A stretch of DNA of 64,000 nt, from contig CBDFKV010000007.1 in the NCBI GenBank assembly GCA_965249035.1, positions 1,426,001 to 1,490,000 on the forward strand, written 5' to 3'. Source of the DNA: CBDFKV01 sp965249035 (GTDB lineage Bacteria > Pseudomonadota > Gammaproteobacteria > Arenicellales > Poriferihabitantaceae). This document shows, in pieces, positions 43,560 through 51,196 of this stretch (positions within the stretch are counted from its first letter, which is position 1; each line of letters begins with the position of its first letter). Made by a program: the position numbers and the translations under genes. The notes under the pieces were generated by a model. The model was not told where the DNA came from. It saw nothing but the letters and a program-made list of their open reading frames with translations, and searched no databases.

Positions 43560-44015
43560 TTAAGTTTCAGGATTTAACTGTGCTTTGACCATCGCGCTCA
43601 GCTTACTCATGTCTGCGCGTCCATTGATTTCCGATTTCAACCAACCCATAACTTTACCCATATCACAGGGGGCTTGGGCACCCGTGCTGGTGATTGCTTC
43701 GGAGACTAGCGCAGCGACTTCCTCATCTGAAAATTGTTCGGGCAAATACTCCTCGAACACATTCAAACTAAGCGTTTCTTTTTCGACCAAATCTGGCCGA
43801 TTCCCCGCTGAAAACTGCGTAATGGAATCATTCGACTGTTTAACCAACTTTTGCACGACGGCCAATACGCCCTCGTCGTCAAGTTCGATTTGATCGTCGA
43901 TTTCCTTGCGCTGAATAGCGGCGCGAACCAGTCGTACTGCTTCTACGCGCGCTGCAGCCTTCTCTTTCATTGCCGACTTCATATCATCAGCGATTCGCTG
44001 CTTAAGAGATGTCAT
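43560..44015 (-). CDS. yqeY: GatB/YqeY domain protein
   Basis: The 151-residue protein, MTSLKQRIADDMKSAMKEKA onwards, with EEYLPEQFSDEEVAALVSEAI and MGKVMGWLKSEINGRADM, is the stand-alone YqeY family related to the tail domain of the GatB amidotransferase subunit, which binds tRNA. In gammaproteobacteria it commonly sits between rpsU and dnaG. Here it follows rpsU but there is no dnaG or rpoD after it, the next gene being a convergent rhodanese. Its function is not established. Confidence 0.9.
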   Translation of the reverse strand: MTSLKQRIADDMKSAMKEKAAARVEAVRLVRAAIQRKEIDDQIELDDEGVLAVVQKLVKQSNDSITQFSAGNRPDLVEKETLSLNVFEEYLPEQFSDEEVAALVSEAITSTGAQAPCDMGKVMGWLKSEINGRADMSKLSAMVKAQLNPET

Positions 44016-44108
44016 ACGGCACCTTTGGAATTAAAGAGACGGGAATTTTTTATTAGGTATGCGCTGTTTTGATCGCATACTGAGTTCTAACTACTGGCTT
44101 GGTAAAGC

Positions 44109-44324
44109 TTAACAGCAGTGACGTCGACGAATTCGGCCTTTGGAAGCACGTTTCATTTCACGACGCTCAGATACCGCCTTTTCACGCTTTCGAACAGCGG
44201 TAGGCTTTTCGTAGGCTTGTCTGCTGCGTGATTCTGTAAATACGCTTGCACGCTCGCAGGTCCGACGAAATCGGCGCAGTACAAAGTCAAACACATCATC
44301 TTGCCTTACGCGAATGCTCGGCAT
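44109..44324 (-). CDS. rpsU: 30S ribosomal protein S21 (divergent)
   Basis: 71 residues, MPSIRVRQDDVFDFVLRRF..., with the S21 core RRTCERASVF and YEKPTAVRKREKA, the normal bS21 length. It differs from typical gammaproteobacterial bS21: ESRSRQAYEKP replaces the usual EVRRREFYEKP, and the C-terminus is RIRRRHCC. bS21 assists base-pairing of the Shine-Dalgarno sequence in initiation. It is followed by yqeY, but dnaG and rpoD are absent, and an insertion sequence lies immediately upstream. It could be the sole copy or a paralogue. Confidence 0.88.
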   Translation of the reverse strand: MPSIRVRQDDVFDFVLRRFRRTCERASVFTESRSRQAYEKPTAVRKREKAVSERREMKRASKGRIRRRHCC

Positions 44325-44362
44325 AGGTTCACTCCAACGGGTTGTTCACAAAAAGGGCGCGT

Positions 44363-44391
44363 ATTCTAACGCTACTGCTAAGGTTTGTATA
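44363..44391 (-). promoter_or_regulatory. Candidate rpsU promoter beside the IS insertion
   Basis: On the minus strand, TATACA (44391-44386) and TAGAAT (44368-44363) are 17 bases apart, a fair -35/-10 pair (4/6 and 5/6 matches). An alternative pairing uses TATACA as the -10 with TTAACA in the insertion-sequence end (44413-44408) as the -35, 16 bases away. Either would give a leader of about 32 to 55 bases for rpsU. Confidence 0.35.
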
Positions 44392-44407
44392 GTGTTTGCG
44401 ACTGTCT
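44392..44407. repeat. Left target-site duplication of the insertion sequence
   Basis: GTGTTTGCGACTGTCT (16 bases), repeated exactly at 45796-45811. If the flanking A and T are included the duplication is 18 bases. It directly abuts the inverted repeat of the element. Confidence 0.9.
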
Positions 44408-44447
44408 TGTTAAGAGTAAATAGAACTGTCCGGATAATTAATTCATA
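44408..44447. repeat. Left terminal inverted repeat of the IS
   Basis: Forty bases beginning TGTTAAGAGTAAAT and ending AATTAATTCATA. It matches the complement of 45757-45795 with a few mismatches and one extra base. It probably binds the transposase. Confidence 0.88.
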
Positions 44448-44467
44448 GATTGTCCACTTTTGTTAAC

Positions 44468-44512
44468 GCCGATGAAAGAGCGAAGGACGTAGTCCGAAGC
44501 GAATTCATCGGC
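44468..44512. repeat. Internal stem-loop of the IS
   Basis: GCCGATGAA at 44468-44476 pairs with TTCATCGGC at 44504-44512, enclosing an inner GGAC-GTA-GTCC hairpin (44485-44495). It lies between the left inverted repeat and the transposase stop, where it could act as a transcription terminator or other structure; there is no clear T run. Confidence 0.55.
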
Positions 44513-44532
44513 GGCAAAACCACGAAGCGGAG

Positions 44533-45717
44533 TTACGCGGCTTTGCTGTTGCATGTTGTCTCCCGGATCAAATCTCCCTCTGCAGTATATCGGCCCAATC
44601 GACGGGGGCCATGGTAAATGGAGATCACACCGTCGAGGTGTCGGAGTACTTTCACCCTAGCCTTAACATAGTGGTAGCGATGCCGGTCTTGTGGAATCTG
44701 AAGGTGTAAGCGTTCGAACTGCACGCTGTTGTCTTTACCCACCACGCGCTCGTAGCGCTCGCATAAATAGTCGTCCAGATCTATCCCGGCCAATGCCACA
44801 AAAGCATTACCTAACTCGCGCGCAAGGTGACTGAACTCAGCATTGAAGGCCGGCATATAATGCTTCTGCAAGTATTCATTGGCGGCATCCATATCGGTAA
44901 TGCCCTTAAGGGCTAGCTCATTGGGTAATCGCCCCTGATGGGTGCCGAAGGCGCGTTCTGAGCGGCCTCTGGCTTCGGGTGAGTAAGCTGCAATCATCTC
45001 AATGCCCAAGCGCTTGAGCGCCACACCAAACTGTGTTGGATTACGCTTATCGACCTTGCCACCTGCCTCGGGGGTATGCCAGTAATGACTGCCCCTGTCT
45101 GAGTAAAATGAACAAAATAGGCCTTTAGCTTCAAGCACATCTTTGACCCCTAACAAGCTGCTGTGGGTGCCTTCTTCATCGACAAAGCGCATCGAGTAAT
45201 GCTCATTGGTGGCGTCATCCATGGTCACAATCAAATCCCAATATTTACCTTCAACCCACTGATGCGTGCTGCCATCTTGGTGGATCATCATTCCAGGCAG
45301 GGCACTGGCGAGTCGTTTGATTCGATGGGGGCCACGGGTCTTGGCCTTACGCACCAGACCTGCGTGTTGCAGCGTGTTCTTAACCCAGCTATAGCTGCGT
45401 GAGCCATCGTGTTCGTGCTGATACCAGCGATGAAAATGGCGCACATTCCAGCCCTCATATCGGCTTGAATACAGGTCTTGCAGTGCGATCACTTCATCTA
45501 CGGGGGCAAGACGGTGCGAAGGTTCGTTTAACCGCCGATCCAACAAACCCTCCATGCCCGATTCATCATAGCGCTGCATATAGCGCCGGAAACTGCGGTC
45601 ACACACACCCAACAGAGTGGCTGCTTCGCTTTGGGTGAGTCGTTTGCACTGATAGCCTTCATAAGCTTCTTTAAATCTCATCTGTTTCACCTGTTCATGA
45701 AATCCTGTCCGGTTCAT
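44533..45717 (-). CDS. ISNCY-type DDE transposase
   Basis: The protein of 394 residues (ATG at 45717) has an N-terminal helix-turn-helix (RLTQSEAATLLGVCDRSFRRYM, about 26-47) and an rve-type catalytic core. D148 (MIHQDGSTH), D207 (FYSDRGSHYW) and E254 (GRSERAFGT) form a DDE triad with 58 and 46 residues between them. A GAGG sequence lies six bases before this ATG; an ATG at 45681 is also preceded by AGGTG and could be the start (382 residues). The frame is intact, so the element may be active. Confidence 0.9.
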   Translation of the reverse strand: MNRTGFHEQVKQMRFKEAYEGYQCKRLTQSEAATLLGVCDRSFRRYMQRYDESGMEGLLDRRLNEPSHRLAPVDEVIALQDLYSSRYEGWNVRHFHRWYQHEHDGSRSYSWVKNTLQHAGLVRKAKTRGPHRIKRLASALPGMMIHQDGSTHQWVEGKYWDLIVTMDDATNEHYSMRFVDEEGTHSSLLGVKDVLEAKGLFCSFYSDRGSHYWHTPEAGGKVDKRNPTQFGVALKRLGIEMIAAYSPEARGRSERAFGTHQGRLPNELALKGITDMDAANEYLQKHYMPAFNAEFSHLARELGNAFVALAGIDLDDYLCERYERVVGKDNSVQFERLHLQIPQDRHRYHYVKARVKVLRHLDGVISIYHGPRRLGRYTAEGDLIRETTCNSKAA

Positions 45718-45756
45718 CTGAAGCCTCAAATAGGCATAGATTAAATCCGGACAGGT

Positions 45757-45795
45757 TATGAATTAATTCGCAGGACAGACAATTTACTCGTAACA
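45757..45795. repeat. Right terminal inverted repeat of the IS
   Basis: Thirty-nine bases, the inverted counterpart of 44408-44447, ending TTTACTCGTAACA. Conservation is best over the outer 14 bases and the AATTAATTCATA part. Confidence 0.88.
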
Positions 45796-45811
45796 GTGTT
45801 TGCGACTGTCT
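45796..45811. repeat. Right target-site duplication of the insertion sequence
   Basis: An exact second copy of the 16 bases at 44392-44407. Confidence 0.9.
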
Positions 45812-45875
45812 TTATTTGTTGGCTTGATCACCATAATGGCCCCTCAAAATCACTCGATTGAGTCATAGGGCTATG

Positions 45876-46982
45876 CTAGCGAATGCGCGGTATCTTAAGC
45901 GACACCGTATAAAACTGCTGAGTCTGGACGATACTGATCGAACCGCGCGCCCCATAGGTCAACGCGATTCGGTCACGTAAATTTCTTTGTGCAATTTGAT
46001 TGCCTTTGCGCACTATATGCGCGCCCTCAGGCAGTGGATTAACAATGGATATGAACATAAACTCTTCGCTTAAACGTGACTTAAACGCAATGGTCCCGCC
46101 ATTCAGCCGGGTTTCTATACCATGATAAATCGCATTTTCTATCAGCGGCTGTAAGGTCAATATTGGCAATTCCGCGTTGGTATCAATACCACGCAAATCC
46201 CACATCATGGTAAAACGGTTTCCCAGACGCATCTTTTCCAAAGAAACATATTTTTTAGCCATTTCCAGCTCAGCAGTAATCGGTACCACCCTGCGCTTAT
46301 CCGTCATAATGATGCGAAACATATCGGCCAAATCCATCAAGCCCTCTTCAGCCTCATCGGGTTGGGTATGGATTAGCGCGGTAACGCTATTTAGGCTATT
46401 AAATAAAAAATGCGGCCGAATACGCATATCCAAATCTTTGATTTCAGCGGTTTCCTGAGAATACTCAAGTAAGCGAGCACCCTTCAAATATTGCTCGTAG
46501 ATCAAAGCAACTAGCAAGACCGCCAAACTCAACATCACCAGAAATGGGTAGGCATCGTGTTGGGTCGCATAGTCCACACCCAGCCGGGTAGCATCCATCA
46601 CCGCACCCTCAGAATCCCTCACAATCATCGGTATCAAAAAATAGACTACCACGCTGATTAGAATGCCAACCTCCCAAGCCAGTAACACGCCAGCCAGCGC
46701 GCGCAACCTTGCCAGGACTGGTAACAATAACACCAAGGCGATATAAATTAGCAATACCGTCAAGAACAAGACCAAGTAAGTCCCTATACCAGGCACCGCC
46801 AGCCGCAGGATCATCGTGATGATCATTCCCACTAAAGACATGCCCGCTAAGCGCAGCAGGAAACGCCCTTCCTTCAGCTCCAGATCAAATTTAAGTTTTT
46901 TTAGTGATGTAGACACAGTTGCTTGCAGATTAAAGTTTTTTTGTACAAGCTGACAGGAAACAGTAGCGTAGTTGATTAACAA
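45876..46982 (-). CDS. AlgZ/FimS-type LytS-family sensor histidine kinase
   Basis: The protein has about four hydrophobic segments between residues 42 and 165, then a His_kinase (PF06580-type) domain with the phosphorylated H191 in RPHFLFNSLNSVTALIH and an N-box in ENAIYHGIETR. A clear DNGxG ATP box is not apparent; the corresponding stretch is SIVNPLPEGAHIV...GNQIAQRNLRDRI. It is divergent from argH, exactly where pseudomonads place algZ (fimS), but no algR follows. The start is uncertain: TTG at 46982 (368 residues) or GTG at 46916 (346 residues). Confidence 0.85.
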   Translation of the reverse strand: MLINYATVSCQLVQKNFNLQATVSTSLKKLKFDLELKEGRFLLRLAGMSLVGMIITMILRLAVPGIGTYLVLFLTVLLIYIALVLLLPVLARLRALAGVLLAWEVGILISVVVYFLIPMIVRDSEGAVMDATRLGVDYATQHDAYPFLVMLSLAVLLVALIYEQYLKGARLLEYSQETAEIKDLDMRIRPHFLFNSLNSVTALIHTQPDEAEEGLMDLADMFRIIMTDKRRVVPITAELEMAKKYVSLEKMRLGNRFTMMWDLRGIDTNAELPILTLQPLIENAIYHGIETRLNGGTIAFKSRLSEEFMFISIVNPLPEGAHIVRKGNQIAQRNLRDRIALTYGARGSISIVQTQQFYTVSLKIPRIR

Positions 46983-47327
46983 ATAGTTCGATTAAAAGCA
47001 CTTAAACCAGCCCATAGCAGACCAATTAAAGCGCTAATTATGTTGCCCTGCCATCACCATAAAGTGCTGCTAAGCATGGCCCTTTTGTAACAGCGACAGT
47101 ATAACTCTAATAAATAATAACTCAAAAAAATATATTGAAAGTGTCTAGAAAAGTCAAAATTCGATCGATCAGGCTAACACGCCAAACCCAGAACGGCGCT
47201 CTGCTACAGGGTGGTAGTCGTGCAAATTTGTTTCCCACAAACGCACATTCTAGTGATACATTCACCGCCCGATAATGATCAACGCATGGGTGCTATGCAC
47301 ACCACGCTAACGCTGTTTAAAGATACT
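46983..47327. other. Divergent intergenic region between the kinase gene and argH
   Basis: About 345 bases, AT-rich in the middle with a run of A (near 47127-47133) and TATATTGAAAG. I see no gene, terminator or convincing promoter pair. An open frame continues upstream of argH through 47211, but it gives an unnatural N-terminus. Confidence 0.4.
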
Positions 47328-48722
47328 ATGAGTAAGAAACTTTGGGGTGGGCGCTTTGCCGCCAGTACCAACGCGCTGGTTGAGCAATTTTCTGAGTCCA
47401 TCAGTTTCGATCAACGCCTGTACCGCCATGATATTCGCGGTTCGCTTGCTCATGCGCAAATGCTGAACCATATCGGTATATTAACCGATGACGAATACCA
47501 CGCAATCGACCAAGGCCTCAATCAAATACTCACTAGCATTGAAGCAGGCGACTTTGAATGGTCGACCGCGCTTGAAGATGTTCATATGAATATTGAGGCG
47601 CGCCTAACCGAACTCATCGGTGATGCCGGTAAAAAACTCCATACTGCCCGTTCGCGTAATGATCAAGTCGCCACTGATATTCGCCTCTATCTACGCGATT
47701 GTGTTGATGATCTGTGCATCCTAGTCACTGACCTACAACACGCATTGGTCGACTGGGGAAACAACGCAGCCGATACCATCATGCCCGGTTTCACTCACAT
47801 GCAAACCGCACAGCCCATCACTTTCGGCCATCACATGCTGGCCTGGAATGAGATGCTGGAACGTGACTACGCACGCTTACGTGAGTGCCAGTCGCGATTG
47901 AATGTTTCACCGTTGGGTGCAGCTGCCTTGGCTGGCACCAGTTTTCCGATCGACCGCGATATGACTGCTAACTTGCTCGAGTTTGATTCAGTCTCACGGA
48001 ATTCTCTCGACTCGGTATCGGATCGCGATTTTATGATTGAGTTCAACGCCGCTTGCGCCTTAATGATGGTGCATCTTTCGCGCATGTCCGAAGAGCTCAT
48101 CTTGTGGGCATCAGATGCTTTTGCCTTCGTTGATTTAGGCGATGCTTTTTGCACCGGTTCCAGCATCATGCCACAAAAGAAAAACCCGGATGTCGCTGAA
48201 CTGGTGCGAGGTAAATGCAGCCGCGTAAATGGAAATTTACACGCGCTCCTAATGCTGATGAAAGGCCAGCCACTGGCGTATAACCGTGACAATCAGGAAG
48301 ATAAAATCATCCTGTTTGAAACCATAGATACGGTCACGATCAGCTTACAAGTATTCGCCGCCATGATGCCACAAATTGAACTTAAGCCAGAGGTGATGCG
48401 CGCGGCAGCTGAAAAAGGCTACGCAACGGCAACCGACTTGGCTGATTATCTGGTGCGTAATGGTATTGCCTTTCGTGACGCTCATGAAATTGTTGGTAAA
48501 ACGGTTGCTTACGCGATTGAGCAGCAAATGACGCTGGCTGATATCCCACTGGCTACGCTGCAGCGCTTTTGCAGCACAATCAAATCTGATGTCTACGACA
48601 TTCTAAGCCTTGACGGTTCTGTCAGCGCGCGCAACCATATTGGCGGCACTGCGCCTGCTCAGGTCAAATTAGCTGCCGCTGATGCATTGGCACGACTACA
48701 AGCACGAAATATCGACGCCTAG
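47328..48722 (+). CDS. argH: Argininosuccinate lyase
   Basis: Splits argininosuccinate into arginine and fumarate, the last step of arginine synthesis. The ATG at 47328 (MSKKLWGGRFAAS) gives 464 residues. It has HTARSRNDQVATD (about 105-117), GFTHMQTAQPI (154-164) and the signature GSSIMPQKKNPD at 277-288 with the catalytic Ser. It is followed by lptM and lysA on the plus strand. Confidence 0.97.
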   Translation: MSKKLWGGRFAASTNALVEQFSESISFDQRLYRHDIRGSLAHAQMLNHIGILTDDEYHAIDQGLNQILTSIEAGDFEWSTALEDVHMNIEARLTELIGDAGKKLHTARSRNDQVATDIRLYLRDCVDDLCILVTDLQHALVDWGNNAADTIMPGFTHMQTAQPITFGHHMLAWNEMLERDYARLRECQSRLNVSPLGAAALAGTSFPIDRDMTANLLEFDSVSRNSLDSVSDRDFMIEFNAACALMMVHLSRMSEELILWASDAFAFVDLGDAFCTGSSIMPQKKNPDVAELVRGKCSRVNGNLHALLMLMKGQPLAYNRDNQEDKIILFETIDTVTISLQVFAAMMPQIELKPEVMRAAAEKGYATATDLADYLVRNGIAFRDAHEIVGKTVAYAIEQQMTLADIPLATLQRFCSTIKSDVYDILSLDGSVSARNHIGGTAPAQVKLAAADALARLQARNIDA

Positions 48723-48771
48723 TATAATGGCGTCCTTACCTACACCCGTTATTCCCAAACTGGAAAAAGAC

Positions 48772-48999
48772 ATGCGCTTATCTTCTCTCGCGGCCATTGC
48801 CCTAAGCAGTATTTTATTACTCACCGCGTGCGGCCAAAAAGGCCCGCTCTACATTCCCGAAACCGAGGAAGAAATTGCGGAACGGCAAGCTGCCGCAGCA
48901 GCTATAGCCGCCGGTACAACTGAGGTCCAAACGGTTACTGAAGCAGCTGTGGATCTCACTGAAAAGACCAAACAAGCAGATACAGCACCGGCTGAGTAG
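48772..48999 (+). CDS. lptM: Small lipoprotein LptM (YifL)
   Basis: A 75-residue lipoprotein: signal peptide MRLSSLAAIALSSILLLTAC with a lipobox LTAC and mature start CGQKGPLYIPE, the LptM hallmark. The rest is Ala/Glu-rich. LptM helps LptD fold and oxidise correctly at the outer membrane. The frame is open upstream from 48682, but the lipoprotein signal fixes the start at 48772. It lies between argH and lysA, the usual location. Confidence 0.93.
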   Translation: MRLSSLAAIALSSILLLTACGQKGPLYIPETEEEIAERQAAAAAIAAGTTEVQTVTEAAVDLTEKTKQADTAPAE

Positions 49000-49029
49000 C
49001 TGATTCCAGCTGCCTGACGCACATCACCC

Positions 49030-50286
49030 GTGGATTACTTTGATTATCGCGACGGCGAGCTTTACGCTGAGTCTGTTGCCGTCACGACACTGGCGGCCGA
49101 ATATGGCACGCCGCTGTATGTCTACTCCCGCAGGACACTGGAGCGGCACTGGCATGCGTTTGAGCGCGCCTTTGGTGACTACCCACATTCGATCTACTAT
49201 TCGGTTAAGGCCAATAGCAACATCGGCATCCTCAATCTGTTAGCCCGGCTGGGCTCAGGTTTTGATGTCGTCTCAAGCGGCGAAATTGAACGCGTTATAG
49301 CCGCCGGCGGTAAGGCCGAAAATATCGTTTTTTCAGGCGTCGGTAAAACTGACCAAGAGCTTCACCACGGGCTTGAGCTTGGCATTGCTTGCTTTAATGT
49401 TGAGTCATCCAGCGAGCTGTCTCATCTTGAAGACGCCGCTAAAACTTTAGGAAAAGTTGCACCCATAGCGATCCGCATCAACCCTGATGTGGATGCCAAA
49501 ACCCACCCTTATATTTCCACCGGCTTAAAGCACAATAAGTTTGGCGTCAGCCTTAGCCAAGCACGCGAGTTATATACCCACGCAGCCAACAGCCCTCACC
49601 TTAACGTGATGGGCATTACCTGCCACATCGGCTCACAATTGACCGAGGTGACGCCGTTTGAAGACGCCCTTAACCGAGTGCTGGAATTCGTTATTGAGTT
49701 GCAAAACCAAGGCATTGTCTTGCAGCACATTGATTTTGGCGGTGGCTTGGGAGTGCGTTATAAAAATGAAACCCCGCCTTTGCCCAAAGACTACTGGGAT
49801 GCTTTGCACCAGCGCATGCTGGCACATGACCTGGATTTAGCCATCCATATTGAGCCAGGCCGCGCCATTGTCGGTAATGCGGGTATATTGGTTGCGCGCG
49901 TGATTTACCTCAAACAAGGAGGTGTCGGAAAGTTCTGCATCGTTGACGCAGCGATGAATGACTTGATTCGCCCCGCTTTATACGACGCTTGGCAGGAAAT
50001 CATTGAAGTGAACACACATACAGATGCTGAAACAGCCACCTATGATGTGGTCGGCCCCATTTGTGAATCAGCCGACTTCCTCGGTAAAGACCGATCGCTG
50101 GCGCTGCAAGAAGGTGATCTCATCGCTATTCGAACCGCTGGCGCTTACGGCGCTGTTCTGAGTTCCAACTACAACAGCCGAGGTCGTGCGGCAGAAGTGA
50201 TTGTTGATGGCGAAGGTTCTTATTTAGTAGGAGAGCGAGAACCCGTCAAGGCTCTGTTTGCACGCGAGCGCATCGTTCCAGATTAG
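49030..50286 (+). CDS. lysA: Diaminopimelate decarboxylase
   Basis: PLP enzyme that converts meso-diaminopimelate to lysine. The 418-residue protein starts with GTG at 49030 (MDYFDYRDGEL). PLP lysine is K60 in YYSVKANSN, with HIGSQ and EPGR motifs and CESADFLGKDR near the C-terminus. It follows lptM by 30 bases. dapF, often next in other gammaproteobacteria, is not present. Confidence 0.96.
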   Translation: MDYFDYRDGELYAESVAVTTLAAEYGTPLYVYSRRTLERHWHAFERAFGDYPHSIYYSVKANSNIGILNLLARLGSGFDVVSSGEIERVIAAGGKAENIVFSGVGKTDQELHHGLELGIACFNVESSSELSHLEDAAKTLGKVAPIAIRINPDVDAKTHPYISTGLKHNKFGVSLSQARELYTHAANSPHLNVMGITCHIGSQLTEVTPFEDALNRVLEFVIELQNQGIVLQHIDFGGGLGVRYKNETPPLPKDYWDALHQRMLAHDLDLAIHIEPGRAIVGNAGILVARVIYLKQGGVGKFCIVDAAMNDLIRPALYDAWQEIIEVNTHTDAETATYDVVGPICESADFLGKDRSLALQEGDLIAIRTAGAYGAVLSSNYNSRGRAAEVIVDGEGSYLVGEREPVKALFARERIVPD

Positions 50287-50320
50287 CAACCACCGACTCC
50301 CCAAATAACCTGGGCGCGGC

Positions 50321-50572
50321 CTAAACAAATAGTTGGCAAACCCCTGACGATGGCTTGGGCGCGGATACTTGATTCAAGCGCACTGCTCTGCGAATTTGGC
50401 TGCGGAAAATCCCCATATCTCGCAACTGGCAATCAGACAGATCACGCAGCTGCCCAATCCTTTTACGGCGCGATCGCCATAAACACACCTGCCTGAGCAC
50501 CTGCTCAAACGGTGTCAATCCTATACTCCCTCTATTCCTATAATTGAAATAGTATTGCTCTTGCTTACTCAT
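50321..50572 (-). CDS. DUF1127-family small protein
   Basis: From the ATG at 50572 the protein is 83 residues (MSKQEQYYFNYRNRGSIG...). The core WRSRRKRIGQLRDLSDCQLRDMGIFRSQIRRAV is the DUF1127 helix-turn-helix-like motif. These proteins are often small RNA-binding or regulatory and of unknown mechanism; some link phosphate or motility responses. The frame also opens at 50593, but the later start is equally likely. Confidence 0.8.
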   Translation of the reverse strand: MSKQEQYYFNYRNRGSIGLTPFEQVLRQVCLWRSRRKRIGQLRDLSDCQLRDMGIFRSQIRRAVRLNQVSAPKPSSGVCQLFV

Positions 50573-50755
50573 AACCCTTTTAATAAGCATCATTAACTGC
50601 TTATATTATCGGTCTCTAATGCTGATTAGTCAACCATTCAACTGGCTTTTTATGGTTCTTGTTGGTGGCTCTGAATATGACACTTTGCCGTAGTTAGCTC
50701 TATAATGAGCGACTAAACACTGCACACTACGAATCACAACCACCCGGGAGAGAAA

Positions 50756-51181
50756 ATGAATATCGAAAAACCCACTACAGGGCAGTGCCAATGCGGCGCT
50801 GTCACCTTAATCGTAAACGCAGACCCCATTCGTATGGCGCAGTGCCACTGCACTGATTGTCAAAAAATGACCGGTACTGGCCATTCCAATCTGGCTTTCT
50901 TCAAGCAAAAAGATATACAAATAACGGGCGAAACGAAAAGCTACACCTCAACCACCGATAGTGGCAATCAAATAACGCGTCACTTTTGCCCAAATTGTGG
51001 CTCACGCCTACATGGCTCAAACAGCGCGCGTGAAGGAATTGTCGCGTTATCTATCGGCTGCTTGGATGACCATAGCTGGTTCGCCCCGCAAGCGGTGGTC
51101 TATACCCGATCACGACAAGATTGGGATAATACGTCAACCGACATCCCAAACTTCGAAACCATGCCACCGCCACCAAAATAG
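50756..51181 (+). CDS. GFA (glutathione-dependent formaldehyde-activating) family protein
   Basis: The 141-residue protein has the zinc-binding cysteines of the GFA domain: GQCQCGAVTL, AQCHCTDCQK and HFCPNCGSRLH. Family members bind zinc and, in a few cases, glutathione; most have no proven function. A GGGAGA ribosome-binding sequence precedes the ATG. It is not linked to a formaldehyde pathway here. Confidence 0.9.
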   Translation: MNIEKPTTGQCQCGAVTLIVNADPIRMAQCHCTDCQKMTGTGHSNLAFFKQKDIQITGETKSYTSTTDSGNQITRHFCPNCGSRLHGSNSAREGIVALSIGCLDDHSWFAPQAVVYTRSRQDWDNTSTDIPNFETMPPPPK

Positions 51182-51196
51182 TCGATTGCAACCCGA

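Larger units (their letters stand above)
44408..45795. mobile_element. Complete IS1202-like (ISNCY) insertion sequence, 1,388 bp
   Basis: The ends are imperfect inverted repeats: 44408-44447 at the left (TGTTAAGAGTAAAT...AATTAATTCATA) and 45757-45795 at the right, whose complement starts TGTTACGAGTAAAT and also ends AATTAATTCATA, matching at most positions with one single-base gap. A 16-bp direct repeat flanks it exactly. Inside is one DDE transposase gene on the minus strand. Large duplications of this kind are known for the IS1202 group of ISNCY elements. The element lies between rpsU and the histidine kinase gene and interrupts no reading frame. Confidence 0.92.

Noticed and set aside
44408..45795. 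Idea that the insertion sequence deleted algR
   Set aside because: Exact target duplications on both sides show a simple insertion without loss of flanking DNA.
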